IMG/VR virus record: IMGVR_UViG_3300035661_000092
Span: 1-49,625 of that record
DNA length: 49,625 nt
Reading direction: 5' to 3' (one strand)
Source of the DNA: a virus
Below, piece by piece: positions 7,381 to 13,310 of the stretch. The first letter of the stretch is position 1; every line of letters begins with the position of its first letter. Under the pieces are notes generated by a model. It had not been told where the DNA came from. It saw only the letters and a list, made by a program, of their open reading frames with translations, and made no database searches. The position numbers and the translations under genes were made by a program.

Positions 7381-7475
7381 AGTTGTCTCCGAAATGCCTT
7401 GAGAATTTGTTCGCTACATGCAAAAACAGCCATGAAACCAACCAATACAACACTAAACATGAATAGTTCTACCAT
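7377..7475 (-). CDS. 32-aa single-span membrane protein
   Basis: ATG at 7475 lies just behind a strong ribosome site (AAGGGGG, then ATAT). The peptide is a short acidic start (M-V-E-L), a ~17-residue hydrophobic helix (F-M-F-S-V-V-L-V-G-F-M-A-V-F-A-C) and a basic end (K-A-F-R-R-Q-L). Charge distribution predicts the C-terminus in the cytoplasm. Its TGA overlaps the next ATG. It sits immediately after a terminator hairpin, so it is the first gene reached by read-through. Confidence 0.55.
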   Translation of the reverse strand: MVELFMFSVVLVGFMAVFACSEQILKAFRRQL

Positions 7476-7487
7476 ATATCCCCCTTA

Positions 7488-7523
7488 TCAAAAAAATTCC
7501 CTGGGCAACAATGTTGCCCAGGG
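7488..7523 (-). terminator. strong intrinsic terminator or attenuator
   Basis: An 11-bp perfect stem (7499-7509 with 7513-7523, CCCTGGGCAAC against its complement, 3-nt loop) is followed on the minus strand by AATTTTTTT. It directly follows the gene ending at 7530. No promoter is visible between it and the downstream operon (7475-4809), so the downstream genes may depend on read-through or antitermination. Confidence 0.85.
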
Positions 7524-7529
7524 TTTGAT

Positions 7530-7892
7530 TTATTTCTTTACTTTTAAGTTAACTTTAATAATTTCCTTAAATTCTTTGGTGAGTGCTTGCAGGTCAATTT
7601 CAGACAGATACTTCTTGACCGCTGTTATTTGAACTTTACAGCATGCCAAGAAATGTTCTTTCCCGACCTTTTTGTAAACCGCTTCCGCATCCAGTATAGC
7701 CTGGTTTTCTTTAATGACCGAGGCAATATACTTATTACCTTCATAAATACCAAGCCCTTTTTCTCGTAGTTCTCCCTTGATTTGGTCAATCTCGGCTTCA
7801 AGGGCTTTTTGCTGTTGGACAAGGTCACCAAGTCTGTCAACCAGTGCTGTGACCGTTTGTGCCATTTCTTTGGTTTTTTGTTGTGTTTTCAT
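7530..7892 (-). CDS. phage protein with coiled-coil N-terminus, early unit
   Basis: 120 aa from ATG 7892, which follows GAAAGGGGGAT; an ATG 18 nt upstream lacks a site. Residues ~5-50 form a clear coiled coil (L-V-D-R-L-G-D-L-V-Q-Q-Q-K-A-L-E-A-E-I), followed by G-N-K-Y-I-A-S-V and a compact C-terminal domain with L-D-A-E-A-V and V-T/I-x-A-V-K-K-Y-L. Similar small proteins are common in phage early regions and are sometimes compared with Gam-like or DNA-end-binding proteins; that link is weak. It has its own near-consensus promoter and terminator, so it is a highly expressed monocistronic unit with possible read-through. Confidence 0.65.
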   Translation of the reverse strand: MKTQQKTKEMAQTVTALVDRLGDLVQQQKALEAEIDQIKGELREKGLGIYEGNKYIASVIKENQAILDAEAVYKKVGKEHFLACCKVQITAVKKYLSEIDLQALTKEFKEIIKVNLKVKK

Positions 7893-7925
7893 GGTAAATC
7901 CCCCTTTCATTTATTATTTGATACG

Positions 7926-7954
7926 ATTATAAGCCTTTTTTGGAAAAAAGTCAA
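7926..7954 (-). promoter_or_regulatory. near-consensus sigma-70 promoter, minus strand
   Basis: -35 TTGACT (7954-7949), 17-bp spacer, -10 TATAAT (7931-7926). It is back-to-back with the plus-strand promoter at 7969 and drives the gene starting at 7892. Confidence 0.75.
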
Positions 7955-7968
7955 GATTATTTTATATC

Positions 7969-7996
7969 TTGCCAAAATTCAAATTTGTATTATAAT
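7969..7996 (+). promoter_or_regulatory. sigma-70-type promoter of the TerS/clamp unit
   Basis: -35 TTGCCA (7969-7974), 16-bp spacer, -10 TATAAT (7991-7996). The predicted start near 8003 falls inside the 30-bp palindrome at 8001-8030, so a bound regulator would block initiation. Confidence 0.6.
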
Positions 7997-8000
7997 AAGA

Positions 8001-8030
8001 CCAAAAAATGAAAACGTTTTCATTTTTTGG
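8001..8030. promoter_or_regulatory. 30-bp perfect palindromic operator, site 2
   Basis: Core TGAAAACGTTTTCA at 8009-8022, extended by AAAAAA/TTTTTT-type arms to a 30-bp perfect dyad. It lies across the predicted transcription start and ends at the ribosome site of terS (GGAGG). As RNA it would form an AU-rich hairpin directly before the ribosome site. The core fits the cre/LacI-GalR consensus. Confidence 0.7.
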
Positions 8031-8041
8031 AGGAAAGAATT

Positions 8042-8533
8042 ATGGCTACTAAAGATATGTTGGCATCGTTGGATGATGTCTCTTCATTGGCTGAAGCCTT
8101 TGAAGAAGGCATGAAGGCCTTTCGAACATTGAAGTCTGCTAAAGAACGGGCTTTTGTGCATGAATTTGTACTCACACAGTCGCCGTTTAAAGCGGCGTGT
8201 AAGGTTGGCATCAGCCCCAAAATTGCCCATGCCTGGGGCTATAAAGTTTTGCAGAACGAGAACGTGCGCAAGGCAATCAAGTTCTTTCAAAAAGAACTGG
8301 AGTTCGAATACAACTTGCGCAAAGAATTTTTTATAATCACCTTGCGTCAAATTATTGACGACCCTGAAACCAAGCCTTCCGATAAGGTTAGCGCCTTGAA
8401 TTTACTGGCTAAATTATCAGGTCATTTAAGTGATACGTCCTCATCGGTGCAGCAATTAGTTATTCTGAAGCACCAAGGCTTGGATGAAACGATTGAAATA
8501 AAACCACAGCCTATTGACATGGATAAAGTTTAG
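8042..8533 (+). CDS. terminase small subunit (TerS)
   Basis: 163 aa from ATG 8042 after GGAGGAAAG. TerS binds the packaging site and directs TerL to phage DNA. Residues ~30-85 carry the typical L-K-x-A-K-E-R-A-F-V-H-E-F, A-A-C-K-V-G-I-S-P-K-I-A-H-A-W-G helix-turn-helix and V-L-Q-N-E-N-V-R-K-A-I of Terminase_2-like proteins. The C-terminal part has D-K-V-S-A-L-N-L-L-A-K-L-S-G-H, also typical. It is 10 kb upstream of terL, separated by replication, accessory and tRNA genes, which is unusual. It is the first gene after the 30-bp operator, implying tight control. Confidence 0.75.
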   Translation: MATKDMLASLDDVSSLAEAFEEGMKAFRTLKSAKERAFVHEFVLTQSPFKAACKVGISPKIAHAWGYKVLQNENVRKAIKFFQKELEFEYNLRKEFFIITLRQIIDDPETKPSDKVSALNLLAKLSGHLSDTSSSVQQLVILKHQGLDETIEIKPQPIDMDKV

Positions 8534-8571
8534 GGTTAGATATACAAAAAACACCAAGAAAGGGGGAAAGC

Positions 8572-8802
8572 ATGAAAAAGTCTAATCTTACAATGGCGTT
8601 TAGGGCGTATTGGTCTGATTTGGTTTGGTTGTATCAGACGGGTTCATCCTGTGAAGATTTTGTAAATCTCATGGATGAAGACCTCGAGTTACTATTCGAG
8701 GAAGCTGATAAACCGTATGAGCCGTGGCGGGAATTTGTGTCGTCATTTCAGCTCCCACCTAAAGAATTCTTTAATGTCACCAAAGATTATCTCACTTCAT
8801 AG
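8572..8802 (+). CDS. small acidic protein of unknown function
   Basis: 76 aa, preceded by AAGAAAGGGGG. Acidic and aromatic (W-S-D-L-V-W-L-Y; D-E-D-L-E-L-L-F-E-E-A-D). No family recognised. Its leader has a 13-nt match to the C-rich arm of the small RNA (8553-8565 with 4769-4781). It is the second gene of the TerS unit. Confidence 0.6.
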   Translation: MKKSNLTMAFRAYWSDLVWLYQTGSSCEDFVNLMDEDLELLFEEADKPYEPWREFVSSFQLPPKEFFNVTKDYLTS

Positions 8803-8810
8803 AGGGAAAA

Positions 8811-9041
8811 ATGCCAAAAACAATCTATTTAACAACCGATAGTGCAGATAATGGTATTAACATTACTTGGGTACCCTCGAGGCAAAGATTAAACATAAGC
8901 GGATGGTTTGATTCTTTTGTTGGTATCGAGGGTAAGTCTATGTTTTTAATCGATTTTTTTACAGAACTTGGTATTACTGAAAAAGATTGCATAAAGGCAT
9001 TTAAATCAAAAAATAAGATACAAAATATGAAAGGGGATTGA
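8811..9041 (+). CDS. small protein of unknown function
   Basis: 76 aa, ribosome site GAGGGA. The first half looks like a beta-sheet (I-Y-L-T-T-D; I-N-I-T-W-V-P-S-R-Q; L-N-I-S-G-W-F-D), the second half an amphipathic helix ending in Lys-rich residues. Eight bases separate it from the preceding gene. No function can be assigned. Confidence 0.6.
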   Translation: MPKTIYLTTDSADNGINITWVPSRQRLNISGWFDSFVGIEGKSMFLIDFFTELGITEKDCIKAFKSKNKIQNMKGD

Positions 9042-9044
9042 ATT

Positions 9045-9161
9045 ATGGAATTTATCTTTTTGCTTATTATTTCGTTTTTATGTTTTATAGTATGTTTTAC
9101 ATTGATATGTTTATTTGATGAATTTATTACACCATTTATTTATAAATTATTTAGGAGATAA
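9045..9161 (+). CDS. 38-aa membrane protein
   Basis: ATG 9045 with ribosome site AAAGGGGATT. The peptide is almost entirely a hydrophobic helix (F-I-F-L-L-I-I-S-F-L-C-F-I-V-C-F) with three Cys, followed by a short polar end K-L-F-R-R. Its last codons contain the AGGAG ribosome site for the clamp gene at 9166, so they are translationally linked. Small phage membrane peptides of this type often act on host membranes or exclusion, but this is not shown here. Confidence 0.5.
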   Translation: MEFIFLLIISFLCFIVCFTLICLFDEFITPFIYKLFRR

Positions 9162-9165
9162 AACC

Positions 9166-10302
9166 ATGATAGAATTTACATGCAAAGTAAGTGACTTACT
9201 GGAAAAATTAGAATCCTTGTCAAAAGCCAAGTTATTGACACCTAAATGTTATTATGATGTGAATTGTCGTATCCTAAAGACACAATGTGAGCTATGTGTA
9301 AATGTTAAAGCTCATAATAATAATCATTATAAGTATAGTGATTATTATGCTTATATTGATGTTGAAAACTGTGCAGGTCAAGGAATGTTTGGGATTCCAC
9401 ACGCCTTTGATTTATTGCCTGCATTTAGGACACTTGATAAGAATGATGTTGTTACGTTTAAGTATGATAAAGATACTCTTAAGATTATGTGCAAGGATGA
9501 TATACTTTATAATGATTGGTCATCCGAGCCAGATGATAGTTATATAAATATATTAAATACATTTGAATTTGATGATGTTGTTTATTTATCATTCGATTTC
9601 TTTGATGTTATCAAAAATTTATTGAAAGTTATTCCACCGAATAAAGGGTGGAAAGATACACATTTTAATAGTGTAGTCTTGAATAGTCATCCTTTACAAT
9701 CCAATAGTTTAGTGATTTTACGCACTGATAGTATGCGTTTAATGTATTATGATTTTGAGATGGAGACTGCGTGGCCTTTTGGTCGTATTGTGGTGCCACG
9801 AGATGCAATAGCTTGGTTAACAAAACTAAAAAAGAAAAGAAGTGACCAAATCATAGTTAAGCAGCATGGTGATTATATATCTTTTGAATATGATACATAT
9901 CGTATGATTTGTGGTATTACCAAAGAGTTTCCGTCTGCGGTTCATGATTTTATTAAATTGGGTGTTGATTATTTTTCAGGGTTTGCTACTAAAGCTTTAT
10001 TGCAAGATATTCAGTATGCAACGATGGGTAATGGTGATAGACCAGTAACTATTAAAGCTAAACAACAACAAGCTGAAATTGTAAGTGATGATAACTTACG
10101 CAAGAGAAGAATGAATTGCGCAATTGACTCTGATAAAGAATTAGACTTAACTGTATATGCGTCTCAATTAACTTCCTTGTTGAATGTATGTGGGAGTCAA
10201 GTATATATTTATCAATTATCTGGGCTTACTAATATATATCGAATTACTTCCCCAGATAAGAATTTTAATTATATTATTAGAGGTTTTGATACACAAAAAT
10301 AA
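9166..10302 (+). CDS. DNA polymerase sliding clamp (beta subunit-like)
   Basis: 378 aa from ATG 9166 (TTAGGAGAT precedes it); an upstream in-frame ATG lies inside the previous gene. Three-domain clamp length is normal (360-380 aa). Recognisable DnaN-like stretches: F-N-S-V-V-L-N followed by L-R-T-D-S-M-R-L (DnaN has a comparable 'ATDG.RL' segment), P-F-G-R-I-V-V-P-R-D-A-I near 205-216, and the C-terminal I-Y-R-I-T-S-P-D followed by Y-I-I-R-G-F. It should form a ring around DNA and tether the polymerase. No polymerase gene is in this window, so it is probably left of position 1 or host-supplied. Confidence 0.7.
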   Translation: MIEFTCKVSDLLEKLESLSKAKLLTPKCYYDVNCRILKTQCELCVNVKAHNNNHYKYSDYYAYIDVENCAGQGMFGIPHAFDLLPAFRTLDKNDVVTFKYDKDTLKIMCKDDILYNDWSSEPDDSYINILNTFEFDDVVYLSFDFFDVIKNLLKVIPPNKGWKDTHFNSVVLNSHPLQSNSLVILRTDSMRLMYYDFEMETAWPFGRIVVPRDAIAWLTKLKKKRSDQIIVKQHGDYISFEYDTYRMICGITKEFPSAVHDFIKLGVDYFSGFATKALLQDIQYATMGNGDRPVTIKAKQQQAEIVSDDNLRKRRMNCAIDSDKELDLTVYASQLTSLLNVCGSQVYIYQLSGLTNIYRITSPDKNFNYIIRGFDTQK

Positions 10303-10324
10303 ACGGAGGATTGTATTCAAGTCA

Positions 10325-11194
10325 ATGAAGATTGGGCTTTATGACCATGAGAATAACGGTTATCCGAATTTAGCTTTAATGAAACTGTCTGCATGGCATA
10401 AAGCCCATGGTGATACAGTGGAATGGTTTAATCCGATTATGGGGGGTTATGATAGAATTTATACGTCAAAAATTTTTACATGGACACCATCAAATCTATA
10501 TTTGCCACCAGAAATAACAGTATATGGTGGCACAGGATTTGATATTACCAAAACATTAGATGATGAAGTTGAAAACATGGTGCCTGATTATAGCCTTTAT
10601 AATTGTGATAAATCTTATGGTTTTTTGACACGAGGTTGTATTAGGTCGTGTCCTTGGTGTTTTGTTCCAAGGAAAGAAGGCAAGATAAGAGCTCATCACG
10701 ATATAGAGGATTTTGCGAGGCATAAAGAAGTTGTTTTGATGGATAATAATGTATTGGCTCATCCTCATGGGATAGCCCAGATTGAGAAGATAGCCAAATT
10801 GGGATTAAAAGTAGATTTTAACCAAGGGCTTGATGCACGGTTGATTGATGATGGTATCGCACGTTTGCTTGGTAAGGTTAAATGGTCACCATATATACGT
10901 TTAGCTTGTGATTCTCTTTCAATGATGGAGTCAGTTCGGAAAGCTGTTGAATTATTACGATGGCATAATGTTACACCATCCAAGTATTTTTGCTATGTTC
11001 TTGTTAAGGATATTGATGATGCTTTGGAAAGGGTGCGGTTTTTGAAAGGCATATATGTTAATCCATTTTGCCAACCATATAGAGATATGGAAGGCAATGA
11101 GCCGACACAAGAGCAAAAACATTTTGCCCGATGGTGTAACCATAAAGCAATATATAATACTGTTCCATGGGAAGATTATAAAGCACAGAAATAA
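10325..11194 (+). CDS. radical SAM enzyme of unknown substrate
   Basis: 289 aa from ATG 10325; the GGAGGA ribosome site is about 15 nt upstream, a little far. It contains the [4Fe-4S]/SAM signature C105-I-R-S-C109-P-W-C112 in F-L-T-R-G-C. An N-terminal ~90-residue Rossmann-like part (Y-P-N-L-A-L-M-K-L-S-A-W-H-K) resembles a degenerate B12-binding domain. Downstream F-N-Q-G-L-D-A-R-L and the C-terminal F-A-R-W-C-N are features of a radical-SAM family found in phages and bacteria with no fixed function. It sits between the clamp and the Csx20-like genes; DNA, tRNA or nucleotide modification is possible but not shown. Confidence 0.8.
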   Translation: MKIGLYDHENNGYPNLALMKLSAWHKAHGDTVEWFNPIMGGYDRIYTSKIFTWTPSNLYLPPEITVYGGTGFDITKTLDDEVENMVPDYSLYNCDKSYGFLTRGCIRSCPWCFVPRKEGKIRAHHDIEDFARHKEVVLMDNNVLAHPHGIAQIEKIAKLGLKVDFNQGLDARLIDDGIARLLGKVKWSPYIRLACDSLSMMESVRKAVELLRWHNVTPSKYFCYVLVKDIDDALERVRFLKGIYVNPFCQPYRDMEGNEPTQEQKHFARWCNHKAIYNTVPWEDYKAQK

Positions 11195-11214
11195 ATTAAC
11201 AGGAGGAGAAAATT

Positions 11215-11448
11215 ATGGCTATATCAGAACAGGAAAAGCTTTTGTTGGTAGATTTTTTTCAAAAAAAATTTAATGTTCTTGATGAATTTTTTGAAAATTT
11301 ACGTGCGTGTTTGGGGCGTGTAAAGTCAACTGATGACCCCAACGACATTCTATCTGAAATCTACTTATTGGTATGGGATTGTAAAATTGACCTCTTTGAT
11401 GTGAATAATTGGTATAATCAAGAGTTAAAGAAGATAAAGGGGGGATGA
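11215..11448 (+). CDS. small protein, paralogue of the next gene
   Basis: 77 aa, ribosome site AGGAGGAGA. Acidic helical protein with F-Q-K-K-F-N-V-L-D-E-F-F near the start. The same pattern (K-K-F-x-x-x-D-x-F-F) recurs at the same place in the next protein, suggesting duplication. Its ribosome site pairs over 10 nt with the CTCCTCC arm of the small RNA. Unknown function; encoded directly before the Csx20-like pair. Confidence 0.6.
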   Translation: MAISEQEKLLLVDFFQKKFNVLDEFFENLRACLGRVKSTDDPNDILSEIYLLVWDCKIDLFDVNNWYNQELKKIKGG

Positions 11449-11450
11449 TT

Positions 11451-11657
11451 ATGGAGAAGTCATTTGATGAAACCTTATTAGACCTAAAGAAGAAATTTAC
11501 AATCGTAGATTGCTTTTTTATTCAGTTAGATGAATTGTTTTTGTTTTATAAATGGGGTGATGATACTCAACTCTATTCGTTAGATTTCTTGGAAGATTTT
11601 ATAGATGTAATAGACGCCTGTTGGATAAATGGCCCTTGTATTGAATCAGGAGGATAG
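11451..11657 (+). CDS. small acidic protein, paralogue of the previous gene
   Basis: 68 aa from ATG 11451; an ATG 6 nt upstream sits against the AAGGGGGG ribosome site without spacing. Contains L-K-K-K-F-T-I-V-D-C-F-F, matching the previous protein, then a strongly acidic helical C-terminus. It overlaps the region of the previous stop closely and ends 4 nt before the next start. Function unknown. Confidence 0.55.
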   Translation: MEKSFDETLLDLKKKFTIVDCFFIQLDELFLFYKWGDDTQLYSLDFLEDFIDVIDACWINGPCIESGG

Positions 11658-11661
11658 AATT

Positions 11662-12069
11662 ATGGTAAGGTTGTTTGTATTAACACAAAACAAGATAACG
11701 GATGTGCAGATTAAGGATGTTCGAGAATATCTCAACGTGGATGATGAAATAATCTATGCACCAGATGAGATATTAAAGAGATGGGTTTCAATTCCACCAG
11801 AGATTTGTAGTTGGGATTTATTAGATTACATTAACACAATCTTTGATTGGTTAGAGAGTGTATCACCCAAGCCCTACGATTTATTACTTATAGATGGTGA
11901 TATTGTAGCAACGTGTTATATTGTTAATTGGATGTATAAACATAAAAAGACTACATGTATTACTCCAGTAATACGTTGGAGTACGATTGCAGAGATGCAA
12001 CCAGATGGGAGTATTATCAAAAAAGAGATGCCACAATACGTTAGGTTTAGGAAGTTTTTTGCATGCTAA
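11662..12069 (+). CDS. Csx20-like protein A (putative ring nuclease family)
   Basis: 135 aa from ATG 11662, ribosome site AGGAGGATAG. It has the same length and layout as the next protein. N-terminal strand L-F-V-L-T-Q-N-K-I-T, Y-A-P-D-E-I-L-K-R-W-V-S-I-P-P-E near 32-47, F-D-W-L-E-S-V near 61-67, the L-I-D-G-D-I-V-A-T strand-turn-helix near 76-84, and C-terminal Q-P-D-G-S-I then Y-V-R-F-R-K-F-F. This matches the Csx20 family, which is linked to type III CRISPR loci and predicted to cleave cyclic tetra-adenylate. It is more diverged than its neighbour: D-G-D-I-V-A-T-C replaces the usual Q-G-D-F-G-A-T-Y. Its leader pairs over 10 nt with the small RNA. A phage copy would plausibly act as an anti-CRISPR; this is inference. 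Confidence 0.55.
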   Translation: MVRLFVLTQNKITDVQIKDVREYLNVDDEIIYAPDEILKRWVSIPPEICSWDLLDYINTIFDWLESVSPKPYDLLLIDGDIVATCYIVNWMYKHKKTTCITPVIRWSTIAEMQPDGSIIKKEMPQYVRFRKFFAC

Positions 12070-12116
12070 AACTCATGTGTTAATATCAAATCCAAATCCA
12101 TACGGAGGAAACAACA

Positions 12117-12524
12117 ATGGCTAAAACAATGATTGTTCTGATGAACCACAAGCTCACGGCGGAGCAACAGGATGATGCTCATGAAACTCTTGGTGTCACT
12201 GATTTTCTTTATCCACCGAAAGAGTTTTTAGACATCTGGGCTAATATTCCAGCAGATGCAAATATGTGGAATATTCAGGCCCATTTGGTGCCGGTCTATG
12301 AATGGCTTGAGTCGGTTATTCAGCCCCATAGTATCATCTTGGTTCAGGGTGAAATGGTGGCTACTTACCAGTTTGTTAATGCTGTTAGGCAGACGTTTGC
12401 CATGCAGGACGTGCGCTGTGTAGCGGCGACAAGTTGTCGTGCATCGGTAGAGGAAGAGCTACCGGATGGCACTATCCAGAAAAAGTCTATCTTTAGACAT
12501 GTAAGGTTTAGAGCTTATTATTAA
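12117..12524 (+). CDS. Csx20-like protein B (putative ring nuclease family)
   Basis: 135 aa, ribosome site CGGAGGAA. Closest to the family pattern as I know it: V-L-M-N-H-K-L-T-A-E-Q-Q-D-D-A then L-G-V near the start, P-P-K-E-F-L-D-I-W-A-N-I-P near 33-45, Y-E-W-L-E-S-V near 62-68, L-V-Q-G-E-M-V-A-T-Y near 76-85, L-P-D-G-T-I near 114-119, and the hallmark end F-R-H-V-R-F-R-A-Y. Csx20 proteins accompany type III CRISPR systems and are predicted or reported ring nucleases acting on cyclic oligoadenylate. Here there is no CRISPR locus, so a viral counter-defence role is the natural reading. It follows copy A after 47 nt and precedes a tRNA-Leu. Confidence 0.65.
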   Translation: MAKTMIVLMNHKLTAEQQDDAHETLGVTDFLYPPKEFLDIWANIPADANMWNIQAHLVPVYEWLESVIQPHSIILVQGEMVATYQFVNAVRQTFAMQDVRCVAATSCRASVEEELPDGTIQKKSIFRHVRFRAYY

Positions 12525-12539
12525 CCTTACATGACTTAT

Positions 12540-12582
12540 AGCGGCGTGCTGATGGTAATATCGGCCGCCGCTTATATGTTTT
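12540..12582 (+). terminator. GC-rich hairpin between csx20-like B and tRNA-Leu
   Basis: AGCGGCG (12540-12546) pairs with CGCCGCT (12566-12572), continued by GCTGAT/ATCGGC inside with one bulged base, making a ~13-bp stem. TATATGTTTTT follows. It may be a weak terminator or a processing hairpin releasing the tRNA precursor. Confidence 0.45.
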
Positions 12583-12589
12583 TGATTAC

Positions 12590-12673
12590 GCCCAAATGGT
12601 GGAATTGGCAGACACAAGAGACTTAAAATCTCTCGGCGGCAACGCCTTGACGGTTCGAGTCCGTCTTTGGGCA
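12590..12673 (+). tRNA. tRNA-Leu (anticodon UAA)
   Basis: 84 nt, class II. Acceptor GCCCAAA (12590-12596) pairs with TTTGGGC (12666-12672), discriminator A. D-arm G-G-C-A-G-A-C; anticodon stem AGAGA/TCTCT around loop CTTAAAA with anticodon TAA; long variable arm CGGCGGCAACGCC; T-arm GACGG-TTCGAGT-CCGTC. CCA is not encoded. It reads UUA, by inspection the dominant Leu codon in the virion genes. It lies at the end of the TerS-Csx20 unit. Confidence 0.95.
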
Positions 12674-12709
12674 ATAAGCTTTTCACCATATATTTTTTTA
12701 TGCTTATGT

Positions 12710-12763
12710 TTGGCTCACCTAATAATCTTTGGCTAAACTAAAAATGAAAACGTTTTCATTTTT
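12710..12763 (+). promoter_or_regulatory. weak promoter with LacI/CcpA-like palindrome, site 3
   Basis: Possible -35 TTGGCT (12710-12715), 18-bp spacer, weak -10 TAAACT (12734-12739). A 24-bp perfect palindrome follows at 12740-12763 with core TGAAAACGTTTTCA (12745-12758) lying on the predicted start, the same geometry as site 2. The palindrome is clear; the promoter is tentative. Confidence 0.5.
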
Positions 12764-12774
12764 TGAGGCAATTG

Positions 12775-12805
12775 GCACACATTGTAGTAATAGCACACAT
12801 TGTAG
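12775..12805. repeat. tandem activator-like repeats, module 1
   Basis: GCACACATTGTAG at 12775-12787 and again at 12793-12805. The core ACA-CAT-TGT is a small dyad. The pair lies about 83 bp upstream of the -35 at 12889. Equivalent pairs occur at 14358 and 15304. Confidence 0.6.
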
Positions 12806-12888
12806 GCTTATTATTTTTTTGGGCTATCTTTTCAGGGTTTAAGTTTATATGTAGAATTTTATCTATCATATCTTGTATTTGATAGAGG

Positions 12889-12916
12889 TTGCATTGTGTG
12901 CTTTTTTTGCTATATT
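12889..12916 (+). promoter_or_regulatory. accessory-cassette promoter P1
   Basis: -35 TTGCAT (12889-12894), 16-bp spacer, -10 TATATT (12911-12916), followed by GGAATT. It belongs to a family with P2 and P3, which share the 16-bp spacer and the upstream repeat pair. It drives the genes at 12955-14264. Confidence 0.55.
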
Positions 12917-12954
12917 GGAATTAACAAAAATAAACAAGAAAGGGGATTAAGAAC

Positions 12955-13293
12955 ATGAAACACAAGTTAGCCACGTTATCAAAATCTGATTTTATCGAGG
13001 TGATGAGTAAGTCTTCACACTGTTCGCTTTCTTACAACGGGTTGGAGATTTTATACAATTATCTCACAGCTATTCAAAAGGATTTGGGTCAAGCGATAGA
13101 GTTTCACCCTGTGGTTTTGAGTTGTGATTTTATCGAGCGCACAGTGTATGATATCATTGAGTTAAATGATATTACCCTTGATGTGGATTCTACGGATGAA
13201 GAAACGCTCGAGATAGCATTGAATCAACTGGCAAAATTCACTATTATTTTGGGTGTGACTGATAAAGGCACGATAGTTTATAAGGATTATTAA
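12955..13293 (+). CDS. small accessory protein, alpha family (DUF7222-like)
   Basis: 112 aa; ribosome site AAGAAAGGGGATT, complementary over 14 nt to the small RNA. Pattern: S-D-F-I-E-V-M, S-L-S-Y-N-G-L-E-I-L-Y-N-Y-L, I-E-F-H-P-V-V-L-S-C-D-F-I-E-R-T, and C-terminal I-L-G-V-T-D-K-G-T-I-V-Y. This recalls a family of small proteins common in Firmicutes mobile elements (F-S-Y-E-G-L-E-A-L-F-x-Y-L, I-E-F-D-x-I-x-x-x-C-x-F; I believe DUF7222). Their role is not established to my knowledge. The closest relative in the window is the gene at 17127. Confidence 0.65.
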   Translation: MKHKLATLSKSDFIEVMSKSSHCSLSYNGLEILYNYLTAIQKDLGQAIEFHPVVLSCDFIERTVYDIIELNDITLDVDSTDEETLEIALNQLAKFTIILGVTDKGTIVYKDY

Positions 13294-13310
13294 GAAAGGG
13301 GATTAAGAAC

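Noticed and set aside
12459-12689. Minus-strand frame across the csx20-like B end and the tRNA
   Set aside because: Antisense to a recognised tRNA and coding sequence; no ribosome site.
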